Source of the DNA: Glutinoglossum americanum | Lineage: Eukaryota; Ascomycota; Geoglossomycetes; Geoglossales; Geoglossaceae | Assembly: GCA_020080175.1 (NCBI GenBank) | Contig: JAGHQL010000124.1 | Coordinates: 1-64,000 of the forward strand | DNA: 64,000 nucleotides | Direction: 5' to 3' | Shown: positions 10,801 through 22,351 of the stretch, piece by piece | Numbering within the stretch: position 1 is the stretch's first letter | How the letters are laid out: each line of letters opens with the position of its first letter | Program-made: the position numbers and the translations under genes | The notes under the pieces: generated by a model | Database searches by the model: none | The model's input: only the letters and a program-made list of their open reading frames with translations | Told to the model about the DNA's origin: nothing

Positions 10801-13032
10801 AGTCTGCTGACATATGGAGAAGGCTCGACCGTAGGGGAAATGAAAAGAGGAACAATGTCCCTGAACCCGCGAGGTCCGGAAAACTCCAAATTTGATTAAT
10901 ACCCGGTAGATACTCACTAAATGTCCCAATACGCGCCTCCATGCCAAACTGGAGTTCAGTGACGCAGCCATGGGCTCCTCTTCCAGTACAGGCAAATATT
11001 CTATCTCGCCTTGAATTGGACTTGTGGACAATCTCCCGCTTTGAATTGCCAGTACGTACATCGGCGGCAACAAAGTCAGCAATTGGCGTCCAGTTCGACA
11101 CCGATTCCACAAACTCAGGATCCTGTCGTGGCCGAACCTTCAGCGGTGTTAGTGTATGTCGTAGATGGACGCCAATAAAAAACTAACGTACAAGATAAAG
11201 GCCGCCAACACTCATGTCGCCGCCCGCAATGAGCAAGTCATCTCTGTTCATACCTAAGTCTAGGCTTGCGAACGCAGTATCGATATTGCAGCCTAAGGGT
11301 CCAGCGCACATAGAGGCATGAAGGTGAAAGGGGTCATCACTATTAATCTCTGCAAAAAGGACTAGACCATCTTCCCGAGAGATAAAAATATCGTCATGCT
11401 TTGAAGCATATCTTTCCGTCCTCACGGGCCTGGCCCACGCGGTGGGGAGACGGCCTGAGAGGCGTCAGCAGACTGCAGGTAAGCTTAAGAGATCTTACGC
11501 ACCAGCAACGGGATCCTTCGGGTCCTTAGGGAACTCTCCTCGGAAACGAGGCTTAGATCCGCCCTCCAGAACATCCTCTAGTTTGTAGACTGCAATAGTG
11601 CATTCCGAGACAAGGAGAAATGCCGGTGATATTGTTAGAGGTATTAGGAGAAGTGGCATTCTATCACCTATTGGCAACACATAAGCCCAAATGCCCATCT
11701 TAGCGAGCTCTGGTATGAGCACTTACGATCGCTCAACCGCAAACCGTGGTTACCGTGACGCTTCACAGTATGCAGGGGGTGTGATACATCCCACTCATAC
11801 ACCAACAAGCGCGTTCTTTGATCTCTATGGACGCACTGTTTAGCTTATGTAGTGATAGAAGAACATGGAAGATCACCTGGAAATTACTAAGAGCAATATG
11901 ACCTGCTGCTCATCGTCGGGTGCAGGATATAGGAATTCCATCTTGAGTATGATACCTTCCACTAGGAAATGTCTCTCCTGAAGAACAAACAATTCAGTAT
12001 TCTGGACAAGGCTTCGTGCTTCGCTATGACACCAACTTACTTCTTTGATGGGGTTAAACCCACGAGCATCTAGTTCTCCATTGCGTTCAACTTTACTTCT
12101 TATCTCTGCCATTGATTGCAGAGAGTAGAGCGTGAACGTATTCTCGCAAGCAGCGACGGCAAGAGCACGAGATCTACAGGTCCATCACCTTATTAGCGGT
12201 GCTAGCCAGGCACAAGATAACGCCTCACACTGCCTCTAGGGCGACGCATAGGTAGCCTGTGTATAGGTGATAACTCACTTGGGGTCAACAGCAATGATCT
12301 CCCCTAATTTTTCAAGGAAGGAACGACCACCAGGAAGAGACCTCTGACATGTGAAGAATTCAACTCTGCTGTTAGGCCCTATCGTATGATAAGCAAAAAG
12401 GAACACTATATCAGCTGACTCCAATGTCAGCACCAAGATCTGTGGTGGCACCATGGGTAGCTCTAAGCCCGCCTTCCCGTGCTTGTCCCGTGTCCAAGAT
12501 TGTGATCCGTTAACAGCTTCCAAACCAGCCTCCAGCTCCTTTTTAATGACCGCATCTAGGCCCCGGGTTGTAGGCTTTCTGGGAGTCCCAAAGACTTGTG
12601 CATGACGGATTGAAGAACCAAAGTCGGTTTTGATAGCAATGTCTCGAAGATGTCCATCAAAATGGAGCTCTCGAATCTGAACAAATTTCTCCTGGTAAAG
12701 CTCGGCATGCATCAGCTAAAGGTATGGGATATATTTCAAAGAGCATAATTGCTAAATTATATGGAGTTCAGGGGCCATGTTAAACTTACTCCAATGAATA
12801 GAACATCATTTTTGTCCTCGTGTCGTATTCTTGCTGGAATAATCCAGAGGACGACCGGACTACGTACTAATGTCTTTGTGAGAACTCCCATGTTCGGAGG
12901 GTCTCCGTTTGGCATTGGCAACTGAGGGCGAGTCCTCGGGGATGCTTCTCGGTCAAGATCAAGTACTGTTTGCAGGTCCACCGTGCGGGTAACCCACGCA
13001 CCGTCAACAAGAACCCGTGTCTCAAAGGACAT
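7843..13032 (-). CDS. Mms1_N/CPSF_A beta-propeller protein (DDB1/Cft1/Rse1 superfamily)
   Basis: I resolve 18 exons: 13032-12790, 12715-12279, 12173-11877, 11824-11727, 11667-11503, 11454-11192, 11137-10503, 10438-10364, 10312-10209, 10159-9962, 9900-9713, 9614-9340, 9292-9198, 9149-8948, 8892-8830, 8780-8640, 8576-8488, 8414-7843. They sum to 4140 nt (1379 aa). The start of the exon at 9614 and the short exons near 8892 and 9292 are the least certain. The first half fits an Mms1_N-type WD-like propeller; the last exon fits the CPSF_A C-terminal region (KLASVRPPWWPRVEYPAVY, then HVDGDILMRLFE). The superfamily includes DDB1 and Mms1 (cullin-4/Rtt101 ligase adaptors), Rse1/SF3B3 (spliceosome) and Cft1/CPSF160 (mRNA 3'-end formation). 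The N-terminus matches none of these by eye, so I leave the function open: a fungal Mms1_N-domain protein, perhaps a ligase adaptor. Confidence 0.8.
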
Positions 13033-14093
13033 TATGGCAAGCTGTGATATGCAAAATGGAGGAGATCTGGAAGGGTCGAAGCTCCGAGGAGTTGTTGATA
13101 GGCAAGTAGAAGGACTGAATTGTATGGCGATTGTCTAATCGATGGATAAGTGACTGCTGTTTCTGTGCAGCCCTCCACGATGCCAAATAACACTTGCCCT
13201 AGCAGCGGCTGATCTCGCAGAGAATGAGTAGTACGGAAACGTCAAGAACCTGCAGGCTGGAGAGACAGAATTAATGCACAGAAGCTTGATCGGAGGAAGT
13301 CTGTCTCTTCAGAGGGCGAAGGGACTAGTTGCAAGGGCCCTGAAAATGTTTATGTCAGGGCGCAACCTCCCATCCCAGATTTTGCCATTTGGGACTACAC
13401 GGACAGAAGGGTGTGCGTCTTGGTGGGTTTTTGCTTGGAGTTCTTGTTGCCCTTGCCCAAGTGTGATGTTCGGAACAGCAACCGAACGGAAGGCGACACA
13501 CGCGATGTAAAAAAGAGGGAATGTTTCAATGCTCTGTCTTGTCCGGAACTTCAATCCTGCCCTGATCAATCCAATCCCTAAGCAACATCCTGTTGATTCA
13601 GAAGCCCCGGCAACGAAACAAACATCAGATTTGCATGACGCCCCCCGCAAAGTCGTTGTGATATGTGATGATCTGCATGGGCCCGTGCTCCTGCGAACAG
13701 ACAGCCGACGGACAGATCACACAAGGATATGTGTTTCCCAGCTACTGGACGTATTAACGCTATTCTACAATCCCGTCTGATAACGATACCTCGGAAAGAC
13801 GCGGTAAGGCTGGCGGCGCTACACAGATCTCCATATCGCTTTCACCTGTACGAACTCTTGACCTGAAAGTGGGCTTTTTGCTTGTGTAACTGTGGAGGCT
13901 CTGGCAATTGCGAAATACCATGGAACTAACACTGAAGCGGTTACGAGCGCTACGCGAAGCCAACCTAATTCCGACTTCCAACGCAACGGATGCGCCTGCC
14001 CTGCATGAACCGAACATGACAATTCCCCCGTCGGACTATGATCTAAGAGCACGCCCATATTTAATCCATGCTCGCAACTGGAGCTGAACGACA
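13033..14093. other. Intergenic region between divergent genes
   Basis: About 1.06 kb between the Mms1-like gene (-) and the TBC gene (+). Short open frames occur on both strands, but none has a recognisable product or codon pattern. Presumably it holds both promoters. No repeat was seen. Confidence 0.4.
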
Positions 14094-15558
14094 ATGGATG
14101 AGAAGATTAACGTGACCCAACCGTGTGAGAATCACACCAGCGATGTCGACCCAGTGGAAATTGCTGAACGGAGAGAGAAAGGAAAACAACCCGCTCTCTG
14201 TCGGAAACCCCCGGCCGGACAAGAGCGACCGTTGTCAGGCGAAGAAAGTAGTAAAGTGCGGTTAATCGAAGAAGCCTGTCAAGCACGGAACCGTGCCACT
14301 GTCGCCCAACTGGCAGTTTCAGAGCATGGACTCGTACTCGATCGGCTCCGCAAGATCGCCTGTGAGCTTTGCCAAAACATCTCATCTAAATGTTTTGCTG
14401 ATTAGCCGGTGACAGGGCCTTTACTTCTTGGATGTGGTGATTCAGGTGACAACAGTGGAAAGGATGCAAGACCAGCCTGGCAAGCTCTACCGAGACATGG
14501 CGACGAGCACCAAGTTAAACTAGACGTTAATCGGTCCTTTATCTACTATCCGACTGGTTTGTGGCTTCCGCCCTTACGAAAAACCTAAATAACCCTAATG
14601 TTGGATACCTAGACCGTTCTCCGAGAGAGGTTGAAAGACGAAAGGCGGAGCTCTCAGACCTCATTATTGAAGTTCTCCGACGCCATCCATTTCTATGTTA
14701 CTTTCAAGGATACCACGACATATGCCAGGTTCTACTTCTTGTTCTCGGTGCTGAGAAATCCAGTGTTGCTGTCTCCCACCTCTCACTGTTACGAATACGC
14801 GATTTTATGCTTCCTTCACTTTCACCAGCACTATCGCACCTCCGACTCCTACCACCTATTCTATCTGCCGTCGACCCTGAACTTTGTAATCACCTTTCAC
14901 AAACTCAGCCATTTTTCGCGTTAGCGGCAACCCTGACACTCTATGCTCATAACATACGCGAGTACGGGGATATCGCCCGTCTTTTTGATGTATTATTAGC
15001 CCGGGAAACGGCTTTCTCAGTGTATCTATTCGCTGTTGTACGAGCTCAACACCTTCTAGTTTGACTTAGGCTCGGCTAACTGTTCTTCCTTAGATTGTCC
15101 TTAGGCGAAAAGAAGAGCTTTTCGAGATTCCACCAGATGAGCCGGAGATGCTGCACTCAGTTCTAAGCAAGCTGCCTGCGCCTCTCGATCTGGAGAGCCT
15201 AATATCCGAAACAGTGACTCTCTTCGAGCAGCATCCACCAGAATCTCTTTCCGAGTGGCGCTCAATTTCTCCTAATAGTGTCCTAAAAACGTCGGGATGC
15301 CCTACACAATCCACAAATCAGACATTGGAGGATGGGATCCGATTCTACAGGAGACAAGTTGCGGAATTGCGGAGGGCTGAAATCTGGAAGAGCGTCATGT
15401 CGGCAATGTGGAAATACAGACGTCCTGCTGGAACAGCTGGAATCGCGATTCTTGGAGTCGTTTTAGCGTGGTGGATTAGAAGAAACGGTGGTGGAAACCT
15501 TACTTTTGGGCATGGTTCATTGTCCGGCGCATTTTTGAGGAGATTTTGGCAACGATAA
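14094..15558 (+). CDS. TBC-domain Rab GTPase-activating protein with C-terminal membrane anchor (Gyp8/TBC1D20-like)
   Basis: Exons 14094-14361, 14416-14556, 14613-15037, 15094-15558 (432 aa). The TBC domain begins in exon 1 (LRKIAWPLLLG across the first junction) and continues through exon 3 with SFIYYPTDRSPREVERRK and HPFLCYFQGYHDICQVLL. The FQGYHD part is the glutamine-finger region (YxQ, here YFQ). An arginine-finger IxxDxxR motif is only partly visible (VNRSF). The C-terminus carries one hydrophobic helix (GIAILGVVLAWW) followed by Arg residues, a tail-anchor layout typical of TBC1D20 and yeast Gyp8, which act on Rab1/Ypt1 at the ER. It is followed 257 bp later by a YIPF gene on the same strand, another Rab-linked early secretory function; this proximity may be chance. 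Confidence 0.85.
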
Positions 15559-15815
15559 TAAACATGAGCACTGGAAATGCTCACACAAGAGGCAGTCTGG
15601 GTTCTCGGCGCATATAGGACAGGTTTTTGTAGACTAGACCTGATATTATTCTCAACTGGATACAACATAGCGATTAGATACGTTAATCTCCGAAATGCGC
15701 GAAAGGAGCATCCCGAACCCCATAGGACCGCCGCTTTTAACGGGTTGCCACCTACTAACATGCAACGTATGCTGTCAAACAACAACTTCAGTGAATCTCT
15801 ATATCCACTGCGAAA

Positions 15816-17138
15816 ATGTCTGGACGAGGTTATGATGTTGTCGTAGATGTTGATGAGGAGGTATTTTCATGAGCAACCTTTCCCAGTGGATAATTTTTCT
15901 AATTTGCACAAGGGTGACCTAGGCCATACCGACCTCCAAGAGGACCTGGAGTTCCACTCATCAAGTAGGCCATCCGCAGGGTGCAGGGCGTCCCAAAACT
16001 AATATTGACGAATATATAGATTTTGAAGATGGCCAAAACCGCGGGAAGATACCCCCAGATGAAAGCCGTAGGATCACTCCGCGAACCCTAGTGAAATTAT
16101 ACCAGCACTGACATCCCAAAACAGGCGGCTTCCTCCCCCAGTCCTCGCGCTCCTCCGGAGATGGCTCCGGAAAGCGTTTGATCTGGACGCTGAGCTTCTA
16201 CTCGCAATTCTTCGACGTCGACACCAACGAGGTGATCCGTCGGTGCGGCGCTGCGATATTCCCCCGCGCGAACTTCCTCGATGTGCTAGAAGGAAATCCG
16301 GATCTCTACGGGCCGTTCTGGATCGCGACGACGGTGGTGATGATCCTGTTCTTGACGGGGACTATCAGTCAGTATCTGGCGAGAGAGAAGGAGAAGCATT
16401 TTGAATATGACTTTAAGCTGTTGAGTGGTGAGTTTTTGGAAGGAATAATGAACCTTTTTTTTTTTTTTGAACCGTAGGCTAATGGGCGGGTGGCTAGGTG
16501 CGGCGGGGTTAATTTATGGGTATACTGGTATGACAGGACTCTATATTGTTGATGGAGGGGTGGTGGCTGATGGTGTTTTCACAGGCGTTATCCCTATCGC
16601 TCTCTGGGGTATTTTGAAGTGGTTCGGCAGCGAATCCGCGAACCTGCTTGAATGCTGGGCGTTATACGGCTATGCAAACCTCATCTGGATCCCAGTTGCC
16701 CTTGTTTCGTGGTCACCGATCACAAGTGAGTTAACCGCCAAGGGATACCGATGTGATAGCATAGACACTAATTCTAGACAGTTCTCAACTGGGTGTTCGT
16801 TGGTATCGGTTTCGGAGTCTCGGTCCTATTTCTGTTCCGCAACTTGTTCGTTTTTCCTCCTTGGTAATCTTATGGATAGCCCCTAACGCCTTTGCCCTAC
16901 AGATACCCTGTCCTCAGTGCCACAGATATCAAGACATCTAAAATCCTCCTCATTGTTGTGATAGCACTTCATGCTGGACTAGCTTTGGCTATAAAGATCC
17001 TCTTCTTCGCGTAAGTTGCCTATTGCGTTTCCTTATCCTATGACTGCTAAACCCCGGATTAGGCACGGAAGCCCTGTGGCAAGCAAGCCAAAGGAGAAAG
17101 GAGATGACAAACCAGCGATGATGTTCTTTGGGCGATGA
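15816..17138 (+). CDS. YIPF-type Golgi membrane protein (Yip1 domain)
   Basis: Nine exons: 15816-15860, 15913-15964, 16020-16067, 16125-16427, 16498-16527, 16585-16725, 16782-16845, 16903-17010, 17063-17138 (288 aa). The N-terminal cytosolic part has a conserved VVVDVDEEGDLGHTDLQEDL start, then WTLSFYSQFFDVDT, the usual lead into the Yip1 domain. Five hydrophobic segments follow (around PFWIATTVVMILFL, AAGLIYGYTG/VIPIALWGIL, YGYANLIWIPVAL, VFVGIGFGVSVLFLF and ILLIVVIALHAGLAL). Yip1-family proteins sit in ER/Golgi membranes and bind Rab GTPases. Length and the DVDT motif fit the YIPF1/YIPF2 (yeast Yip5-like) branch better than Yip1 itself. Exon 5 is only 30 nt. The donor of exon 3 (16068) was chosen over a second GT at 16091 because only it keeps frame. 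Confidence 0.87.
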
Positions 17139-17560
17139 GTGATTTCGTAAACCCGGGCCGATGTGGCTGTATTTCTATAGGCGCTGGCGTGCGTGATGTA
17201 TTTTCAAGGCAATAACGGGGGTTATTTTTCCAAAGGTTTCGATATGTTTATCAGCGAAAGGGACCACGCCGTGTCGTGCACTACATAGACATCTCGTAGA
17301 ACAGGTGCTCCGACTTTAGAATACGCTTCCACAATCCATAAGGGGATCAAGCCGTTCTCAGGAAAGTTCATTAAACTCGGGGCGGGACGGTTAAAACTAG
17401 GCTCAATCGCCTCTTAACATGGCGGCTGCAACCGATACTAAGAAGGAAGTATTGTGTTGAACGGATCATCTAATAGACTACAGCTACCAAGCCAACTCTC
17501 CATCTTCCCTCCGTCCAACTTCCACATCCACCCACTTATCACGCATAGAAGAAACGGCAT
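17139..17560. other. Convergent intergenic region
   Basis: 422 bp between the 3' ends of the YIPF and ubiquitin-L40 genes. Nothing recognisable beyond presumed 3' UTRs. Confidence 0.4.
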
Positions 17561-18286
<726 letters not shown>

Positions 18287-18884
18287 CTTTGTGGTATTCT
18301 CTTTGGGGTTGTGTGAAGTTCTGTTGTGGCGATGCGAACGACATTCGTGGGGCGAGAGATTTGAGGCTCAACCTCGCTTGGGTTAGCCCTAAGTCAGCTA
18401 AGTCATTTACAGTCCCAACGACTCGCTTCTCGACACCTAACATTATTAAAGTTTGTATCCATGGATATTCCGCCATTTTCGGATTTTAGAAATCTAGGCC
18501 TTTAGAAATTGTTATGCACAATTTACTAAGTTTCCCTGTCGCTGAGACCCCCAAATGGTGTAACAAGTCAACATCTTCGGAGGTTCATTCCCGCTTTGCT
18601 GCACTATAAGTGGGTTACCGGCTGGCCATGCTCAGTTGCGATCTCTCTGCTACATACTCAGCGTTTGGGATTGCGTTAAGCTTAGTATCTCCTCTACTGT
18701 ACATACGTATTTCGTTCAAGGAGATCGACCACCTGAGTAGCAGCCCGCGAACTTGCAGGGCCTACCTAGGCGTAGGCCTTGTATGGAGATGTAGCGGAAG
18801 ACCTCATAGTTAATCTTAAGGTTTCACGGACGGCTTCGGGGTACTTGGCCACTGGCCCAGTCTGCGGTAGTTGAATAGCATCAC
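18287..18884. promoter_or_regulatory. Promoter region of ubiquitin-eL40
   Basis: 598 bp between the 5' end of ubiquitin-eL40 and the 3' end of RRN7. It should hold the ubiquitin-eL40 promoter and 5' UTR exon. No open frame of interest is present. Confidence 0.4.
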
Positions 18885-20768
18885 TTAGGTGCTATTAGTT
18901 GCTTCGCTCCCATCATGATCGCCTCCTTCAGTCTCCGCCCTATTTGCTCTTTCGTGTGCCATTTTCCTATCTGCTTCTGCCCACATTTGAAGGCCCCACT
19001 CTGCCTGAACTATAGCAGCTATAAGTGTCTTCACCGAAATTCCTATGGCTTTCGCGGCTGCTTCGTACAGCGCACGAGCCGGAAGCGGTAAGTCATCTTC
19101 CCGTCGGTAGGTCTTGTATTGACTTCCTGGACGATTGATAATATCCTCCTGGGCTTTATGGCCTTGAGGATCAGTATTTTCTGAAGAAAATGCCTTCTGG
19201 TGCTTGAGGCTCCCTTGAACCTTTCTGAGTACGCCAATTATTTGCTCATCAGTCGAAAAGTGGGATGGGCCCTCGTTATTTTCAGATCCTCTCCCCTCGT
19301 TTGTTGGGCCTACTTCTGCTCGGCCTGGCGGGAACAGACGTAGGAGATGCTCTGGCACTGAGCAATCCATTAGAATGACATCCCGGAACCCATAGATTGT
19401 ACTAACTCTTTGGCTCTGCATCGTCGACCCACATCTTCTCATACCAATCCATATACTGGTCCAGCTGGCTTTTGCTCAAATTGAAGACATCGCATTCAGC
19501 CATATTAATTTCTCCGCCTTTTGGGAGACACCCCGGTGCGAAGATAGGCTCCTCGATGGACTTTCGCCACACACCCCAATCAACTACGAGGCTTGCAGCT
19601 TCGTTGTCCGTTTTTGGACTCCTTTCCCTTCCATCAAAACTCTGGACAAGTTTCAATGCCACCACAATGAGGCTCATAAGTCGCAACTCTGGTAATTCAG
19701 TGATACGATGCCGTACACCTGAGAGCTGGTATGCGAAAGAATACCCTAGAATGTTCGCCAACTCTTTCGTAGCAAGGTAGATATCTAGCGGAAGCGCAAG
19801 GTCTCTGATATATTTAAAGGAGAGTAATGGAGAATTTATCGCGGGAAATAAGATTCCAAATTCCCTATGGTAGTACAGTACCAATTCCCGAACTGCCCTC
19901 TGGAGTTGATCGGGTTTCAGTACCGATCTGGTATCTAAGGCGCCAAATCCTTGTGCTGGGAGGCGAGATCTCATCTCCTTAGGGATGAATCTGATAGCTC
20001 TGATGTAAATAATGCTTTCATCTTCTGCCCACTTGTGAATATCCCCAAGACTGCAAGGCAGCCGCAACAAAAGCATCCCGAGGTAGCAAAGACCTAGAGT
20101 ATCTAGCAATTTTGGAATGTCTTTTCCAAGCCACCTGTGTTTCGGTCTCCGGCGTCGATCGTAACTGGTTGCGGAACCCGACTCTTCGCTAGTAGAAGTA
20201 AAGAATGTGGGCTGCGTATCTGACTCAGAAGTGTCCCCTGCCTTTGTTTTGAGATTCTGTAGACGGAGAGCCCATAGATCTCGAGTTACGATCTACGCCA
20301 TAACAATCAATGAGCTTAACGGAGTGATCTCGGTGGTACAGTAAACCATTACCTCCAATTCAGACGGGAAGCCTTTCTCCTTGATTAACCAGTGTACCTG
20401 CTTCCATAGTATGAGCTGGTAGCACTGTAGAAACAACTCTAAGCCCTTCTTCCCATGCAGAACTACAGGGCACAGATGGTCAGCTAAAAGTCAGATGATC
20501 CCATACCAACTGTCATACCTCTAGTGACCTTCTCTCGTTCCTCCACATGTCTCCGCGTTTTCCTCCCTTGCGTTCCAAAGGCATCTTCATCCTCTAAGAC
20601 TTGTATGTGACCCTGGGCATGGGGTTAATTCGGAAGTTAGACGTATAAATAAGGCGTCAGTACCTCTTTTCGGTGACCGTTTCTACAGAACCATAGTCCA
20701 TCTTCAATGTAGTACTGGGTCGCACGGCAATTATCTACGCCGCAAATGTCGCCTTTCACGTAATCCAT
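18885..20768 (-). CDS. RRN7: RNA polymerase I initiation factor Rrn7 (TAF1B family)
   Basis: Exons on the minus strand: 20768-20664, 20612-20519, 20462-20353, 20292-19407, 19357-18885 (555 aa). Residues 9-32 form an RRN7-type zinc ribbon: CGVDNC, about 17 residues later FCRNGH. After it comes a TFIIB-like cyclin-fold region containing LFLQCYQLILWKQVHWLI, DTLGLCYLGMLLLRLP and LALPLDIYLATKELANILGY. Rrn7/TAF1B is the TFIIB-like subunit of the core factor (SL1) that loads RNA polymerase I on rDNA. The C-terminal exon is low in conservation, with a predicted helix near the end. All splice donors are good (GTACTG is the weakest). Confidence 0.9.
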
Positions 20769-21252
20769 TGTTGGAATGTAAATTTGATGCTATGATAGTG
20801 TTACGATCTAAAGTACTTGACCTTTCCTAAGCGGGGACTAAAGGTTTCTCGATAGTGAAACACGTGGATCAGGGAAGTCCATAATTTCTAAGGTTTAATC
20901 GCGGCATGCCGTCTCTATCGTGCGAGAAGCTTCTGGGCATTTATGGTTCGGACGAAATAAGGACATGAAAGCAAATTCGTGCAAAACGTATAAAAGCACA
21001 AGGGGATTTTTCCATCGACCGGAATATGTCAACCCAAAGATTATCCAGTTTCCAGGCAGCACTTTCCCTACACATCTAGTAGAGGATCGCAGAACAGAGT
21101 TGAACAGCTTCGATAATTGTAGACTATTTTTGATCGCCAAGTGATGCAAGGACAACCCCAAACTGCCCTCAGTCAAAGAACCCGTGGTAGTTCACAGATA
21201 TGCTGGTTCCCGCGTTCCAATTACCGAAATGCAGGGATAAGTCGCAGGATGC
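20769..21252. other. Intergenic region upstream of RRN7
   Basis: 484 bp between the RRN7 start and the eIF5A stop, both genes on the minus strand. No gene is supported; short open frames on both strands look random. Confidence 0.4.
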
Positions 21253-21991
21253 CTAGGAGCGGGAAGCTTCTTTTGCATCAATTGCCACCTCCTCACCCAT
21301 GGAAGTGAGAACAATCACGTCTAGCGAAAATCAGCTATGCTAAATAGGGGAGTTATCATAAACGATCAAGCGACACTCACTGGTCTCCTTCTCTTCAGTT
21401 TTGAAGAGTTTCTCGATTTTCTCGCCGGTTTCACCCTCAGGAACCTTGACGTCGTCCTTCGTCTCACCGTCGTCGCTCATCAAGCTAAGAAAACCATCAT
21501 CGGAGATATCAAGCTGCGAGATTTCTCGGTTAAAACCTGCGGCATTTTGGGTCGATGGTGGCACGACCTACAAGCTGGTATTCTTTGCGAGTGACGTTGG
21601 GTACATCCATATTGTGAGTGGAAGGGCAGAGTTCTTCCAACTTCTTGCCAGTGAAAATGTCAATCGCAACAAGATGGACCTTGGCATGGCCATGCTTTCC
21701 AGTCTTAGAGGTGGACATGTCGACAATTTTGCAAGGGCGGTTTTTGATGACCACGAAACCGTTCTTCCTCAAGGCAGAACATTGCATGGGGTAGGTAGTG
21801 GAAGCACCCGCATCGGCGGAGTCGAAGGTGTGCTCATGCTATGCAAATGGATAAATAAGTTAGATTGTTGGTTGTGAAAGCGAGTCTTCAAGAATCACCA
21901 CCAAAAAAAAAGGGACTGAACATTTCGTGTCGCAAGGTGGGGCAGGTGCGGGGATATGATATAGAGCTCTAACCTGCGCATCGTCCGCCAT
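21253..21991 (-). CDS. eIF5A: Translation factor eIF5A
   Basis: Exons on the minus strand: 21991-21974, 21838-21572, 21513-21381, 21320-21253 (486 nt, 161 aa). The hypusine loop [14 protein letters not shown] is intact, so Lys54 is the expected deoxyhypusine synthase/hydroxylase target. The N-terminal SH3-like domain is followed by the OB-fold domain ([20 protein letters not shown]). eIF5A relieves ribosome stalling at poly-proline and assists termination. The first coding exon holds only six codons, and the 135-nt first intron contains a run of nine A. It shares a 360-bp divergent promoter with VPS52. Confidence 0.97.
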
Positions 21992-22351
21992 CTTGTCAAA
22001 AATCAGCTAAATGAGGTTGATGGAAATGGTATGGAAGGTGAAGCCGGAGGTGGCAGATGTGAGGCAGGAAAGAGAGGGTGATGAGAGCAAGTTTAAAAGT
22101 GGCTTCGTTGTGGGCGAAGTGGGCTGCTCTGGATGGGGCTTTTGAGGCGAATTGAGGGCAAGCGCGCCAAGCAAGCTAGTCCACTCGTAAAAATCCTCCT
22201 TTTGGCCACTTAGCCGCACCGGGCACGGACCACCACTTCAGCAGGCATACGAAAATAAACAAGATTAAAGATTGGCGATGAGTCTTTTGAGCCTTTGACA
22301 TTCACATGCAGTCAGTCACTAGTAAGACGAAGGCTCTGATGCAGATCCAAT
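21992..22351. promoter_or_regulatory. Divergent promoter, eIF5A / VPS52
   Basis: 360 bp between two start codons on opposite strands. No motif stands out by eye. Confidence 0.4.
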
